A stretch of 64,000 nt of DNA, taken from Aphidius gifuensis. Its lineage: Eukaryota; Arthropoda; Insecta; Hymenoptera; Braconidae. Shown here one piece after another: positions 9,804-22,400 of this stretch; the first letter of the stretch is position 1, and every line of letters begins with the position of its first letter. Made by a program: the position numbers and the translations under genes. The stretch lies in assembly GCF_014905175.1 (NCBI RefSeq), contig NC_057792.1, positions 4,030,001-4,094,000 on the forward strand, in the 5' to 3' direction. The notes below the pieces were generated by a model. It worked only from the letters and a program-made list of their open reading frames with translations. It did no database searches and had not been told where the DNA came from.

Positions 9804-12800
9804 ATGGAAGAGGATATTATTAATAAAAAAAATATTAATGTTGTTGGTGGTGAAGTGTTGCCGTATAAAAGTTCATTTGCCAAATCAATTGTTGTTAATT
9901 ATCGTGATTTAAAAACCATTAATAATAATGACATAAAAATTGAAAATAATAATTATTCAATTGATACTACTGAAAATACATCAACTAATATTTCTAATAT
10001 ATTTTCATCATCAAAAATGGTAAGTTAAAATTTTCATTTAAAAAAATGAGCATATTTTTTATCTACCCTTTTTTTTTCGATTGCCCAAATGTCTATGTCT
10101 ATATATATTTCGCAAATATTGATTTTGTTTTTTTATTTTTTCTTCTTTTTTTTTTTTTTTTTGTTTAGACACTGCCAATGGATGAAACTAAAAATCACGA
10201 GATTGATCAACTACGTAAGGTAATAAAATTATAAATAAAAATTAATTTAGTTTTATAAAATTTTTATGAATATAATAAACGAAATAACAGTGTGATACTG
10301 TCACGTAGTCTATTCAAAAATTAAATAATCAAACTAACAAAAGGATACTGATTTCCGGAACAGGTGTATATTCAACATTATTTTTTTTTATTCTCATAAA
10401 AATAGTCATTAGTCAACGTGAATCACTTCAATAAATAAATTCTCAATAAAATTAATCTTTTTTTTTTTTTTTTGTCATCACGTTTTAAAATTTGTCAGTT
10501 GTTATTGGTTGTTTTTTTTTTTCTTTTTCACTAGCATTATGGTAATTTTTTTTTTTATTTGAAAAGACAAGTTGATAATAAAAGAGGTGTATTTTTATGC
10601 GTGTGTATATACAAAAACGAGTGAAAGGATCGTGAAGGCAATCGTTGGTAGTTTTGTTAGACAGGAAGTTCGCTTCAGCCCCTCCTATAATTGTTATCAA
10701 CATTGTACACTAACAACAAAATTTAATTTTTATCATTTTGACTTATTTTTATGTTAAACAAAAAATACTTAAAAAAAAAAAAAAACTATTTTAATTTTCT
10801 ATCATTATTATTAGAGAAACAGCAAATTATAGAATAATTATTTTAAAAAATATATAATGAGAAAATTGTAGTCTTTAAGTTTTATTGTTTGGTAGAATAT
10901 TGACCTGAGACATTTGAAATATTATACATTCGTTCTTGAAATAATCGTGGGTGTTTTTATGAACAATAAAAGGTTTTTAGAATTTAAAATATATTACAAA
11001 AGTTCTCAACACTTGGAAATTAATCTATTGTAAATTTGCAAATATCTTTTAAATAGAAAAAAATAAGATAATATATATGAAAATTAATTTTAAAGTTTAG
11101 AAAATCTTATTTTTAAATAAAAACATTAATTTATAATAGCTCAACAAATATATAAATTAATTTTTATATATTTTTTTATCTCAATTATTATTATTATGTT
11201 TAATTAAATTCGTTATTTGATTTTGTTTTTAATTATCATTGTTTTTTTTTTTTTAAATCAAGTTGTTCATCGAAGCATTACTAAAGTCTCGATTAAAAAA
11301 ATATTTAAACTCGAAAGTATATATATTAATTTATTTGTTAACCGGTGAAAGCATCAGTGATGATGTCGATGTGAATGAGAAAATACCTGCATATAATATT
11401 TTGCCTGCACATTGTAATAAAAGATAAATAGCTGATTTAAAGTTGAAAAAAAAAAATTACAAATAGGAATAATAACAAAAAAATAAAATAAGGTGGGAAG
11501 ATAAAAAGTATTTTCAACGGTAATAGTTGATCAGCCAAAGGGGAAGAACAAACGAGAATTTTTTTTTTTTTTAAATTTTTTTTTTCCCATCATGATATGC
11601 TTGTGAATTGAGTCAAGATTCTTTTAAAGATACTCGACACCAGCTCTACTGATGCATTAATATTTAAAAATATCTTATTTACACCAGTTATATTTATTGC
11701 AAGAATTACAATATTATTATTTAATATCATCAAGATAAATGAATAATAAACAAATAACTTATTCATATTACTTGGAAAAAATTTCTTAAAAAGTCGGTCA
11801 AAATTATTTTTCTGATAAAAATGATATATATATTTTTAAAATTCATGACAATGCATTTATTAAATTAAATTACGAATAATGCATGATGGAAAAAAAAATA
11901 AAATAAAAATAGGTCAAAATGTGTTAGAAATTTATTTTCCATATATCCATTTGGTGGAAAATTGTTATTTTTTTTTTTTAAATTAAATTAAGATGATGAT
12001 GATGATGAGAGAGCTTCTTAAAACGAAAATTTTATAAATATAAATTTTTATATATTATTTTAGCTGAGTGAAAAATAAATATAAAAAAAAAAAAAAAAAA
12101 AACTGTTAACTGGAGCATGCGATGAAACGTGTTGTTATTATTCCGGATGTTAATATTATAATAATAAAAAGACAGACACAAAAAAATATAAATAATATAT
12201 ATTAGAATAATGAAAAAACAAATATTATTTTTTTTTTTTAATTATAGGTATAAAGTTGTTGAATTGTTTATAGAAATTTTTTTCTAATTTTTTTTTATTT
12301 GTTCGATTTAAATGGGGGGTAATGGACTGAATGTTTATAGTAGACATATCTTAAAGTTTATACGCAACTATAGATCTTCGCGGAATTCCAACAAGATGAA
12401 ATACCATAAATGTATATAGTATATGTATATTGGTATATCTGACCAAGCAACGGTTCAAGAGCCTCAGTACAATTTAACTAGAAAATATTTACAAGCCATA
12501 AGGATTTCTTCTCGTTCAGAATCATTGGAATGCACCGAAAATAAATTTGCTGAGACTTTGTGTTGCTCAGCGCTTTTAAATTTATATATCTAAATTTTTT
12601 TATTTCTTTTTTTTTTTTTTTTTTATTTTTTTATTTTCATTTTTAAACAAACTGGAGCAAGATTCAGTGGTATATACATTTATAGTCTCTATCATCATTG
12701 TCAATCATCTCATTCACAGTATAAATCTATTAATAAATATTTTAAGTAAATTATTTATTTAAATAATATATAATTTACAAATATTTATTAATATTAATTT

Positions 12801-15622
12801 TATTACAAATATATTTACCTATTTTTTGATTGAAATTAAATAGAAAAAATAAATTACTTTATTTTGTTTTTTTTCTTTCAATAAATAAATAGTGATTACT
12901 TGTTTGACAATAAAATTAAAATATTTTAGTCTAGTATGCTAGATAATGTATGCATCGACCGTATCAATAAGATGACGTCATGATAGTATTCATCCGCAGT
13001 GGGACTTGTTGAGGGTGAGCAACCATGTGGAACCCCATCCGCTTGCGGGCGACGGACGTTTGTCATGTCTACAACTCAAAAAAATAAATTTAAAAAAATT
13101 AAAAAACCACTGTGCAATACCATCAATTTACATATAAGGGATACGCACAGTATTATTATATATATATTTTTTTTTTAAATTTGTTACTTAATTATTTGTT
13201 TCTTTCAAATCATTGCCATTTGGATTTTTTTTATTTTTTTATTTCAAAATGAAAAATATTATTTTAAAAGTCAATTGATATATTAGTTTTTTTTTTTCAC
13301 AATCAATTTTATTTATTTAAATATATATATTGATTTTATTATTATTTATTTCATCATGATTTTTGTATATCTGTTGACCGATCACCGGATAGATCACGCA
13401 ACTCATCTCCAGAAATTTAATTTTCATTGTATGGAAATTACAACAATATTACTACAGATTTAATTTACAATTGTTATTTAATTTTTTTTTTTTTAATTTA
13501 ATTTTCAATTTTAAATAAATAGTATTAATTGTATTAATGATTTATCTCTTTGTTAGTTTGAATATTTATTTTTTTTTTTATTGATTTTTTTTAGATAATT
13601 GCTTTTGATGTTGTACAATGTTTTTATGAACAAGAAACACAGACAAGTGTAGATATTGTTAAATATATAATAAGTGAAAGGTGTCTTTGTTCATTTGAAC
13701 GTACAATGATTTTTAAATTTTAATCTTTTTATTTTTAAGTATATATTATACACACATATATTGCAATGATTATTATGGATAAATTTATTATTGAAATAAT
13801 ATTATATAAGTTTAAAAAATAAAAAATAAATAATAGTAATAATTTTTATTATTTATTTATTGCAGCAATGCCAAGATTTAAATGAAGAAAATCAACGACT
13901 TCAGAGTTTATTACAGACAAATCAAACACCTCGTGTACAAGCTATTGATAATGTTTTATTACAAACACAAATTGATACACTCACATGGCAAATGAAACAG
14001 GTATATAACAAATTAAATTAAATATTTATCATAGAACATGGATATATTTTAGATACATATAATAAATTAAATATTATCCTGGAATTTTTTGATTAACTCT
14101 CTCTCTCATGTTATTCCAAAGTTAATTTAATATTATTATTTATTTTAACAAGTATAGTTGTACTTAAATAACCACAACTATTTTAAACTAGTATCTATTT
14201 ATTTTATTAATATATTATTTATATTTTAAAAATTACACTGACCTCTTTTCAAAAATATTTTACTTATATCCATGTCATAATTTCATTTTAAGAATATATA
14301 TATAATTTATTGTTATTTATATGTTAATTATTTATTTTTAGAATGAAGCAAGTCAACAGATGTACAGATCTTTAATGCGTCAAATGTTAAATTTTCTTGA
14401 ACGTGCAAAAAAAAGTTTGGATATTATTCATGAACGTACAAATCCAATTGGTAAAAATAAAACATCACGTAATAGTCAAAATTTAAGTATATATGCTGAT
14501 GAACCAGAATTAATAACATCATCAACAATAACAAATACAAAATTTACAAGAGCAAAATCAATAACACAAATATCATCATCATCGTCATCATCATCATCAT
14601 CAGCATCAACAACAACAACAACACATAATAGTTATTCTGGTATTCGTGATTTTACATGGTCTGTACTTAGAAAAAATGATACATCATTAAATTGTTCAAC
14701 ACCAAAAGCTAAAAATAACAATAATAAAATAATAAAAAAAATTGATTTAAATAAGACAGATGATGATATTGTTAAAAGACGTAAAAATAATAATATTAAT
14801 AATGAAATAAATGAAGAAAATGATGATTATGTGCCACCAAATAAATTATCACAAGAATCATTTAGATTAATGAGAACAATTGAATCATTATTAACAACAA
14901 TATCATCATCACCATTTTCATCAACATTATCATCAGCATCATCAACATCATCATTATCAATTAATGAAAAAGATTCAACAACAATAACAACAACAGCTAA
15001 TAATAAAAAAGATATTAATGATAACAACAATAACAATAGCAAAAGAATTAATTCATTAAGTACAAATGATGGTTCATTTATTGATGATGATTATTCATTT
15101 AAACAAATAAATGATACATTTATTATTTCAGATGAAAATAATAAAAAATATAATAATAATATTATTAAAAATAATAAAAATATATCAAAAAAATTATTTA
15201 ATGGTAATTGTTCAACAAATATACGTTTACAAATTAATAAAACAGCAACAATAAATGATAATGAATTATCAATATTAAGAGATGATAAAGCATCATCAAG
15301 TATTGTTAATAATAATAATAATAATAATAGTGCTGATGATGAAAGTGGTTTTTCATCAATGAATAGTTTTCAAGATGTTGGTATACCAGTTACAACAGCA
15401 ACAACAACAACAACATCAACAACAATGTTACCAATAAATAATAGTCCTGGTTTACATACTGAAATTGGTTTACCTGATGTACCAATTGATAAAAATATAA
15501 AATGGCCATCAAATACAATTGATTTACAATTAAAAATTAAAAATTATAAAAATGAATATATTAATAATAATAGTAATAATAATAATAGAGCTAAAGTTGA
15601 ACAACGTAGTGTATGGGTGTAA
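9804..15622 (+). CDS. Coiled-coil protein of unknown function, four exons
   Basis: Exons 9804-10019, 10169-10219, 13866-14000 and 14342-15622, all phase 0 with clean GT-AG borders and long poly-T acceptor tracts, give about 560 residues. Residues 73-190 form a likely coiled coil (DQLRKQCQDLNEENQRLQSL, then DTLTWQMKQ and MYRSLMRQMLNFLERAKKSL). A later conserved-looking motif is GIRDFTWSVLRKND (about 220). There follow Ser-, Thr- and Asn-rich homopolymers, an acidic ESGFSSMNSF patch and the C terminus EQRSVWV. That end would fit a class II PDZ ligand (hydrophobic at positions 0 and -2). No signal peptide or membrane span. I do not recognise the family; a scaffold or cytoskeletal adaptor is a guess from architecture. 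It starts 756 bp after BRCA2 on the same strand. The start ATG lies in a Kozak-like context (ATAATGGAAG). Confidence 0.78.
10220..13594 (+). other. Intron 2 of the coiled-coil gene (first part)
   Basis: AT-rich with many poly-T runs. GC-richer islands at about 10570-10700, 11340-11420, 12305-12560 and 12945-13075 are candidates for enhancers or non-coding exons. No exon with compatible phase was seen except the one at 13595. Confidence 0.5.
12945..13075. promoter_or_regulatory. GC-rich island with a full CRE palindrome
   Basis: TGACGTCA at 12973-12980 is the consensus CREB/ATF site. It sits at the left of a 130-bp island (CCGCTTGCGGGCGACGGACG near 13040) inside an AT-rich intron. An enhancer or internal promoter is likely; no gene is implied. 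Confidence 0.45.
13595..13723 (+). CDS. Possible alternative terminal exon of the coiled-coil gene
   Basis: After a strong acceptor (GATTTTTTTTAG) a frame in phase 0 reads IIAFDVVQCFYEQETQTSVD and continues IVKYIISERCLCSFERTM to a TAA at 13721. Exon 2 of the gene also ends in phase 0, so splicing 10219 to 13595 gives a short product of about 131 residues lacking the coiled coil. Using the weak donor GTGTCT at 13681 instead would break the downstream frame, so a terminal exon is the only coding use. It has no homopolymers and looks protein-like. Confidence 0.4.
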   Translation: MIAFDVVQCFYEQETQTSVDIVKYIISERCLCSFERTMIFKF

Positions 15623-16380
15623 TTTTCAATATTAATTTCAATGATAATATTGACAATCATTAAATCAGGAAGGCAGTATTTATTATTAAAATTATTATAA
15701 TAATAATACAATGATATTATAATCGTTAATTAAAATTAAAAAAAAAATTTAAACATACATATAATGTAATGCTTAAAATATATATGTTAAAATAATTATA
15801 TATTAATTGAATTGTAATTAAATATTGTTAATGCAGCTAGTGATGTTTTTTTTTTTTATTTTTTTTAGCATTAATTGCCTAAAGCTAATTATTAAATAAA
15901 TAAATCAAGTTTTTATTTCAACAAGTTTAATTGTTGAACAGATCATTAATTATTATTATTACCTTTAAAACATGATTATTGTTTTATTGTTTATTTAAAT
16001 GAGCTATTTTTTTTTTATAAATTGATTTGAAATCTTGTCTTCTAGATCTCATCTTGTAATTTTTTAATTATAAATAAGAAGATGATGATGTTGCTTGTTC
16101 AACTTCATCTTTGTATATCTAAAAAAAATAATTTTTAATAATTATTATAACGTTGTTTATAATGCAGTTTGTCATAAATAATTAACAATATTATTTTTTA
16201 ATTTTACCATGATATTTTAATGAATTGTTTTTTTGTTTATTTTCAGTTTGTTTTGATAATAATCATTTTGTCGCCGACATATTGCTTGAAAATTCACCTT
16301 TATAAAATATAATAACAACAATTCAATCAATATAAAAAAAAAAAAAAAACAAAGATGTCTGCGGTTGTTCATTTGGCAAA
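15623..16380. other. 3' UTR of the coiled-coil gene and intergenic spacer
   Basis: AT-rich and gene-free. AATAAA at 15895-15900 is a usable polyadenylation signal. The next gene's start region begins at about 16380. Confidence 0.5.
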
Positions 16381-16410
16381 ATAGACACAAGATGTCATGA
16401 CAGTTTGTTA

Positions 16411-16421
16411 CAAGATGGCGG
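16411..16421 (+). promoter_or_regulatory. YY1/Pho-like start-site motif CAAGATGGCGG
   Basis: This 11-mer matches the YY1 motif often found just downstream of transcription starts, where it also supplies a short-leader start codon. The same 11-mer recurs at 41537. Here its ATG is the start of the two-codon first exon. Confidence 0.5.
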
Positions 16422-19400
16422 GTGAGTGAAGTGTTCCGTAGATGGGACAAATACTTGCGTAAAACACGAGGGATTTATTACCTTTAACTCGTGGTGTTTT
16501 GTGGGTTTCAGATATATCCTACCTCCAGAATGAGGACGTCGAGGATACAGATGAACGTGAGTAACATAAATCAATTATTAATTTATATAAACATTGAAAA
16601 ATTGCAAAATTGTCGTTGTGTTTACGGCGGGGTTGGACATCGTAGCGCCCCCAATTTTATTTTCTCTCTCTCTCTCTCTTGTTATATACACATACATTAA
16701 CAAGAGAGATATAGAGGTAATTTTAATTTAATATAAATGTACTTTTACATATGTCAAATACACGCGTAAATATACAATGCATCAGACAACACAATTTTGA
16801 TAATGTGTAATTTTTTTTTGTTTGTGATGAGTGTATTGACGGCGTGCGGGGTTGTTGTCCCCACAACCGCGACCTACGACTCGGTGTGTTAGGTTATGAA
16901 CAATTATTTTTTTTTTACTTAATTATTATCAACAATCATTTGTCTTAATTTTCATTTTTTAAATCATTCTAATACAAGCATTAATTAACAAAAAATTATT
17001 ATGTTTTCGGGATGGTGATTATTATTTTTTTTTTTTCTTTTTTTTTTTGGCCAATCAAGTTTGCATCTTTTTGTGTGTGTGCAAAATGTATTTTCCGTCA
17101 GTTGGCGCTACTGTCGTGTTTACGTCTTTTTCGAGTTGTTAAAAAAAAATAATAATAATAAAAAAGAAAGCGAAAACCAGTCAGAAAACAAGATGTTGTG
17201 AGAATTAAAAAAAAAGAAAAAAAAAATTTAAGATGAATTGAAGAAGGCATTGGCCACCAGATTCCTGACCTTCGACGTCTGGATCTCTTTATGTTCATTT
17301 TGGAAGTTTCTATGGCTTCGTTCTTTTTTTATTTTTATTTTGAGTATTTTTGAGTATTATATTTTGCAGTTGTTGAGTCGCATTTTGCTGGAAATAATTT
17401 TAATTGACCAGGAGATTGATAAACTGCTTTGTTTTTTTTTTATTAAAAACCGACTTTTTTTGTTAATTAGTTTTTTATATTTATCCCTTTTTATTTTTGT
17501 TTTGTTTAATTATTATTTTTACAACAATGAGCTTATTATTTTGAACAATATTAATCAATCAATTATCAATTTATTGATTAAAATAAATAACACAAAATTT
17601 GATGAATTTTAACCCGGTTAGTGGCGTCACCTAGTCCAATTTTTGAGAAATATTAAAATACATATTTTATATATAATATAATATATAAAAAATAAAAAGA
17701 GTAAAAAAAAAAAAAACGAAGCATTTTGCCTATCAAGCTTCTTAATCTCGCATCTTCAAACTGCTCCAAACTAGAGTCTATTTGATGGTGCCCTCTGTCG
17801 AGCGTTATATTCGTATAAAAATTTTAAATTTCTCATTTATAAACAATGTAAATATCATTATTAATAATTAGCAAATTCTCGTTACATTTATCTGACTTTG
17901 AATAGAAATATTTTTTTTTCATTAGCAAAAATTTTTATCCCCCAAAATTGACTAATACTTTAACGTGAAAAATTATCATTGATTTAAAAGAAAATATTAC
18001 TCCAAAAATGGTACACAAATTTTTTTTTGATAAAAATAAAATGAAAAATTATGTTTGCGTGAGTAATTTAGGTTGAATGAATTTCGCGTGAGTAATGTAG
18101 CATTCGTGTTAGGTATAATATGCATCGTTCATCATGACGTAAAGACACGTGACATATACACAAGCATCACAACTTCCTGATTTAACTTCCTTCCTTGTAT
18201 TGATCTTTTTATTTAGTTTTCATCATCTAGTTTATCAAAAATAATCAATTGATTTATTTACTTATTTTGTTTAAAAAAAATAAAAATTAGATATAATTAT
18301 TGATCATTCAAAGAGTTTCGTTAAAAGACATGTGTTTTTTTTTTTTTAAATAAAAACTGTAGTGATAAAATAAAACAGAATGAATTATTTCGATCGTTCA
18401 ACCCTTAACTGTCAGAACCGGTCAAGGTTACTATTTATTTTTCATTCGATTTTACACACCCTATTATTGTACTTTTAAACAAGTATTATTTATTATTTGT
18501 CTTGACTTTATCTATTTTTTTTTTAAGTATTGATTTTAATACTTTTAAACCCTTTTTTATTAAAAATAGAAAATAATAATAATATACAAATATAAAAATA
18601 CACCAAGATCTAGTACAATACAAAACTTCAATTTTTTTGCATTGTCGTAACGGTTTCTTTATAATATGTATGTGTACAACTTTCTTGTTCTTTCATTTTT
18701 TTTTTTTTTTTAAATTTTTTTTTCTTCATTATTGTTATTATCATCATTTTGTACTCCCTTTTATTTAATTTTTTTTTTTTTTTCGTTTGTGTTCGTCCTT
18801 TTTTTGATTTTTTTTTTTGTGTTGTCTTTATTTCGCCCCGAGAGTTCCTTGCCCTTTAAGGATATGAAGAAGGGGGTACACCTTTTCAGTTTGGCGGTCT
18901 TTTTTTTCGATACGAGGCCCACCGTCTAGACATGACGATGTGGGGCTGCTCGATGCTTTTATAATCGCAACGAAATGCACCCCTCTGCAAAAATAGACCG
19001 GTTTCTTTTTTTTTTTTTTTTTTGATTTCGTTTTAGTTTTTTTTTCAATTTTTATTTCATTTAAGTTTAGTTTTTTTTTTCTTTTTTTCCAACCCCCATC
19101 AACATGATTTGTTTTGTTATATTTTATGCAGTTTTTTTTTTTTTTTTCTTACTCAAGTTTTGAAAATAAAAAAAGAAAAAAAAATTGTTGGATGCAACAA
19201 ATAAAAAACAACTCTCCGGTGTGTAATGTTACATTAAATGATTTATTCGTCTCATTAAATTCACATTCAAGTGTTTCGAGGGGAGTATTATACTTTTATC
19301 AACGAAAGACCTTCTAAAATATGGTTTTTCTATTATTTGTGGTTGCTGGGAATTTTATTTCAATTATTGTCGAGTCATTTACTTTAAAATTTGATTGTCA

Positions 19401-22400
19401 TTATTATTATTTAAACTAGTATTAATTAAATTAATTTAAATCCCAATAGTTTTAATTCTGCTACAAATGATATTATAAATTTTCAATAAATCAGCCAATT
19501 TATATTTCGTAATTTTATAAATTTAATTACCTTTTTTTTCATTCGTTTTTACTGTTTTTTTTTTTTTTTTTTTTATATATAAAAAAACTTGAATCTATAC
19601 ACATGGTCAAACATGTTGTATCAATAAACGAAATGTCATAAATTTTAATATATTATTAGCAGTATATGAAATATTAATTTAAATTTTTTATTTTAATTTT
19701 TTTATGGTGGCAATATTTAGGGCTTTTGGTGCTAAATAGTGCTGCCATCTGGTGATGTCTATATATTTAAAAAATATTTTAAACAATTACATCATTGGAG
19801 AACGAAAATAATAATTTACATAAAAGCCACGTATTAGTTGATTTTTTTTTTTTTTTTATTTATGCTTCTAATGATTTTTCATCGTAAAAATGTATAATTA
19901 AATATCTATTTTTTTTTATTTATCGAATTTATAATAATTTACGCTCTGATTAGTATTAAAATGCGTATATATACTTTGATATATAATTTTTATATTTTAT
20001 TTTTCAAATTCTTGGAATTTTTAAAGACGCGTATAATATACATTATAAAATAATAAGTTGCATCGCATTCCATGCACTTTTTATCCTTGTTTTAATATTG
20101 CTACAGTTATATGTGTTATTTCACTCGCACGTTTTTTGTATTTGTATGCGTCACTCGTTAGAGTTTAGAGACCTGGGGCCCCAAAATCTTATGAACATCA
20201 ACAGCGGCATCCTCAACAAAATTATATATAAAGCCCTTTCTCTCGACGATATGAGAATGATAAATATCCAATTTTAAATATATTATTTAAAGACTTGTTT
20301 TATTTAATTTTTTTTTCATTTATATTTTCATCTTGCAATTGTTTAAATAATAAATTTTTATAATACACATCGTCTAATTATTTTAATTTAAATGAAAAAA
20401 CATGGCGCTGAAATTAGCGTCTAAGTTAGCGTCTCGAATCTCCTGATCCAGGGATGATTCGGGTTCCAAGGTCTCAACATAAATAAGTAATTAAAAATAA
20501 TATGAAATTTAATAAAATTTATTAGAAATTATAAATTAAGTATTAATATACCCCAAAGAAGTCACAGATATAAAAAAACAACCCTCTGGAATAAGTTACA
20601 TCGTATTTAAAGAGAACAAATTCAGGGGTTGTTGGCTAAATAATTTTTTTAACTATGATAGAGTTGAGCTATCCACATAATTTTTTTTTTATTAAATTGT
20701 CTATGACCTAAGCTAATTGAGAAAAAAAAATTATAATTTTTGAAATGGTCAAAAGGGGGTAGAGGGTGAATTTATACGATTTTACGACGACTACTGGTTT
20801 TTAATTTTTTTAACTATGATGGGGTTGAGCCATCCTTGTAATTTTTTTTTTATTAAATTGTTTAGGATCTAAGCTAATTTAGAAAAAAAAATTATAATTT
20901 TTGAAATGGTCAAAAGAGGGTAGGGGTCGATTTTAAGTGTATTTATTTTTTTTTGTCTATGATGGGGTTGAGCCATCCTCGTAGTTTTTTTTTTATTAAG
21001 TTGTCTAAGATCCAAGCTAGTTTAGGAAAAAAAATTACTAGGATAGCTCAACCCCATCATAGTTAAAAAAAATAAAAACATTAAAAATCCACCCCTTACC
21101 CCTTTTTGACCATTTCAAAAATTGTAATTTTTTCCTCTAAACTAGCTTACATCCTAAACAATTTAATAAAAAAAAAATTACGAGGATGGCTCAACCCCAT
21201 CATAGACAAAAAAATTAAAAATAGTTAAAATCCACCCTCTACCCCCTTTTGACCATTTTAAAATTTCCCATTTTTTTTCCTCAACTAGATTATTTAAATT
21301 AATTTTTACAGTTGGTCAATTTTGTGTAATATTATTCTAGGTTATTGTTATTATAAAAATATAAATCGATTTAGGTTTATATTCCCGCGCTTATAAGTTT
21401 TTTTTTTTTTTTTCTTATTTTTTAATTTGTGCGTTGGGTTAGTTGGAGTAGTAAGAGCACAGTGGTTGTGTCTGCACTCGAAAGCAACCCCCTTTTTTTC
21501 TCCCTCAGTCATTGCATCAAGTGGGTAGTGAATTGTTGATGATGATGATGATGATGATGATGGTGGAGGTGGTGGATGTCCTCACCCAGCTGAAGAGATG
21601 CGGGTGAGGAAGAAATGTCGGGGGCAGTGACACCACCCCACACACAAACGTGCATAAGACAGTAATGACAATGTTGGAATGTGTGTGTGTGTCTCTGTAT
21701 AAACATCTCAAAATTGCGTCAGTTTGTGTATATGTATGTGAAATTTTTAGCAAGTTGTGATAGTGGATAGTATAGTACGATTGCTCGTGATGCATATATA
21801 TATACCCTGGCGCTAAAAGAAGGCGTATCCATTCATAAAAGATTACAAGTGTGACTAACGAGCTTCAATGATTTTTACTATGAAAATTTTTTTATAAAAA
21901 ATATATATAGAAAAACAAAGAAAAATTGAATTTTTAAATTTAATTTAAAAATATATTTATTCAAATAACAATTTTTTATGATAAATAATTTTTTTTTTTT
22001 TTTTTCATTAATATTTATTGTCAAAGTTTTAAATTCAGTTGAATATTTTTTAAATATCCATGGAGATACAAGCTCGGTTTTTTTTTTTTTCTCATTTTTT
22101 TGAAATTTTTTGTTTAACTTAAAGAGACGCCATGGCGTTAGTTCGAACCGGTCGACAAATAAGGACATCCTACCTCAAGAACACCACTGGTTATTTTTAT
22201 TATTATTATTTTTTTTTTGTTTTTTGTTAATCTGTTACATTCCTATATCACCCTCATGGGACTTTTCGAATGTACACACATTTATACAAGTTTATGTTTA
22301 AAATATTTTCAAGCCATCTTTTAACTTGTACTGTAATTTATTCCAATTGATTGATTTATTTAACATTTTTTTTTGTTCATTTAGTTATTCTTTATATGGT

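Noticed and set aside
17238..17612. 124-residue plus-strand open frame rich in Phe, Leu and Ile
   Set aside because: It follows T-rich DNA, so any long frame gives hydrophobic residues. It lacks codon-like structure and has no splice or homologous feature. The first 30 codons (GC-richer) are noted only as an island.
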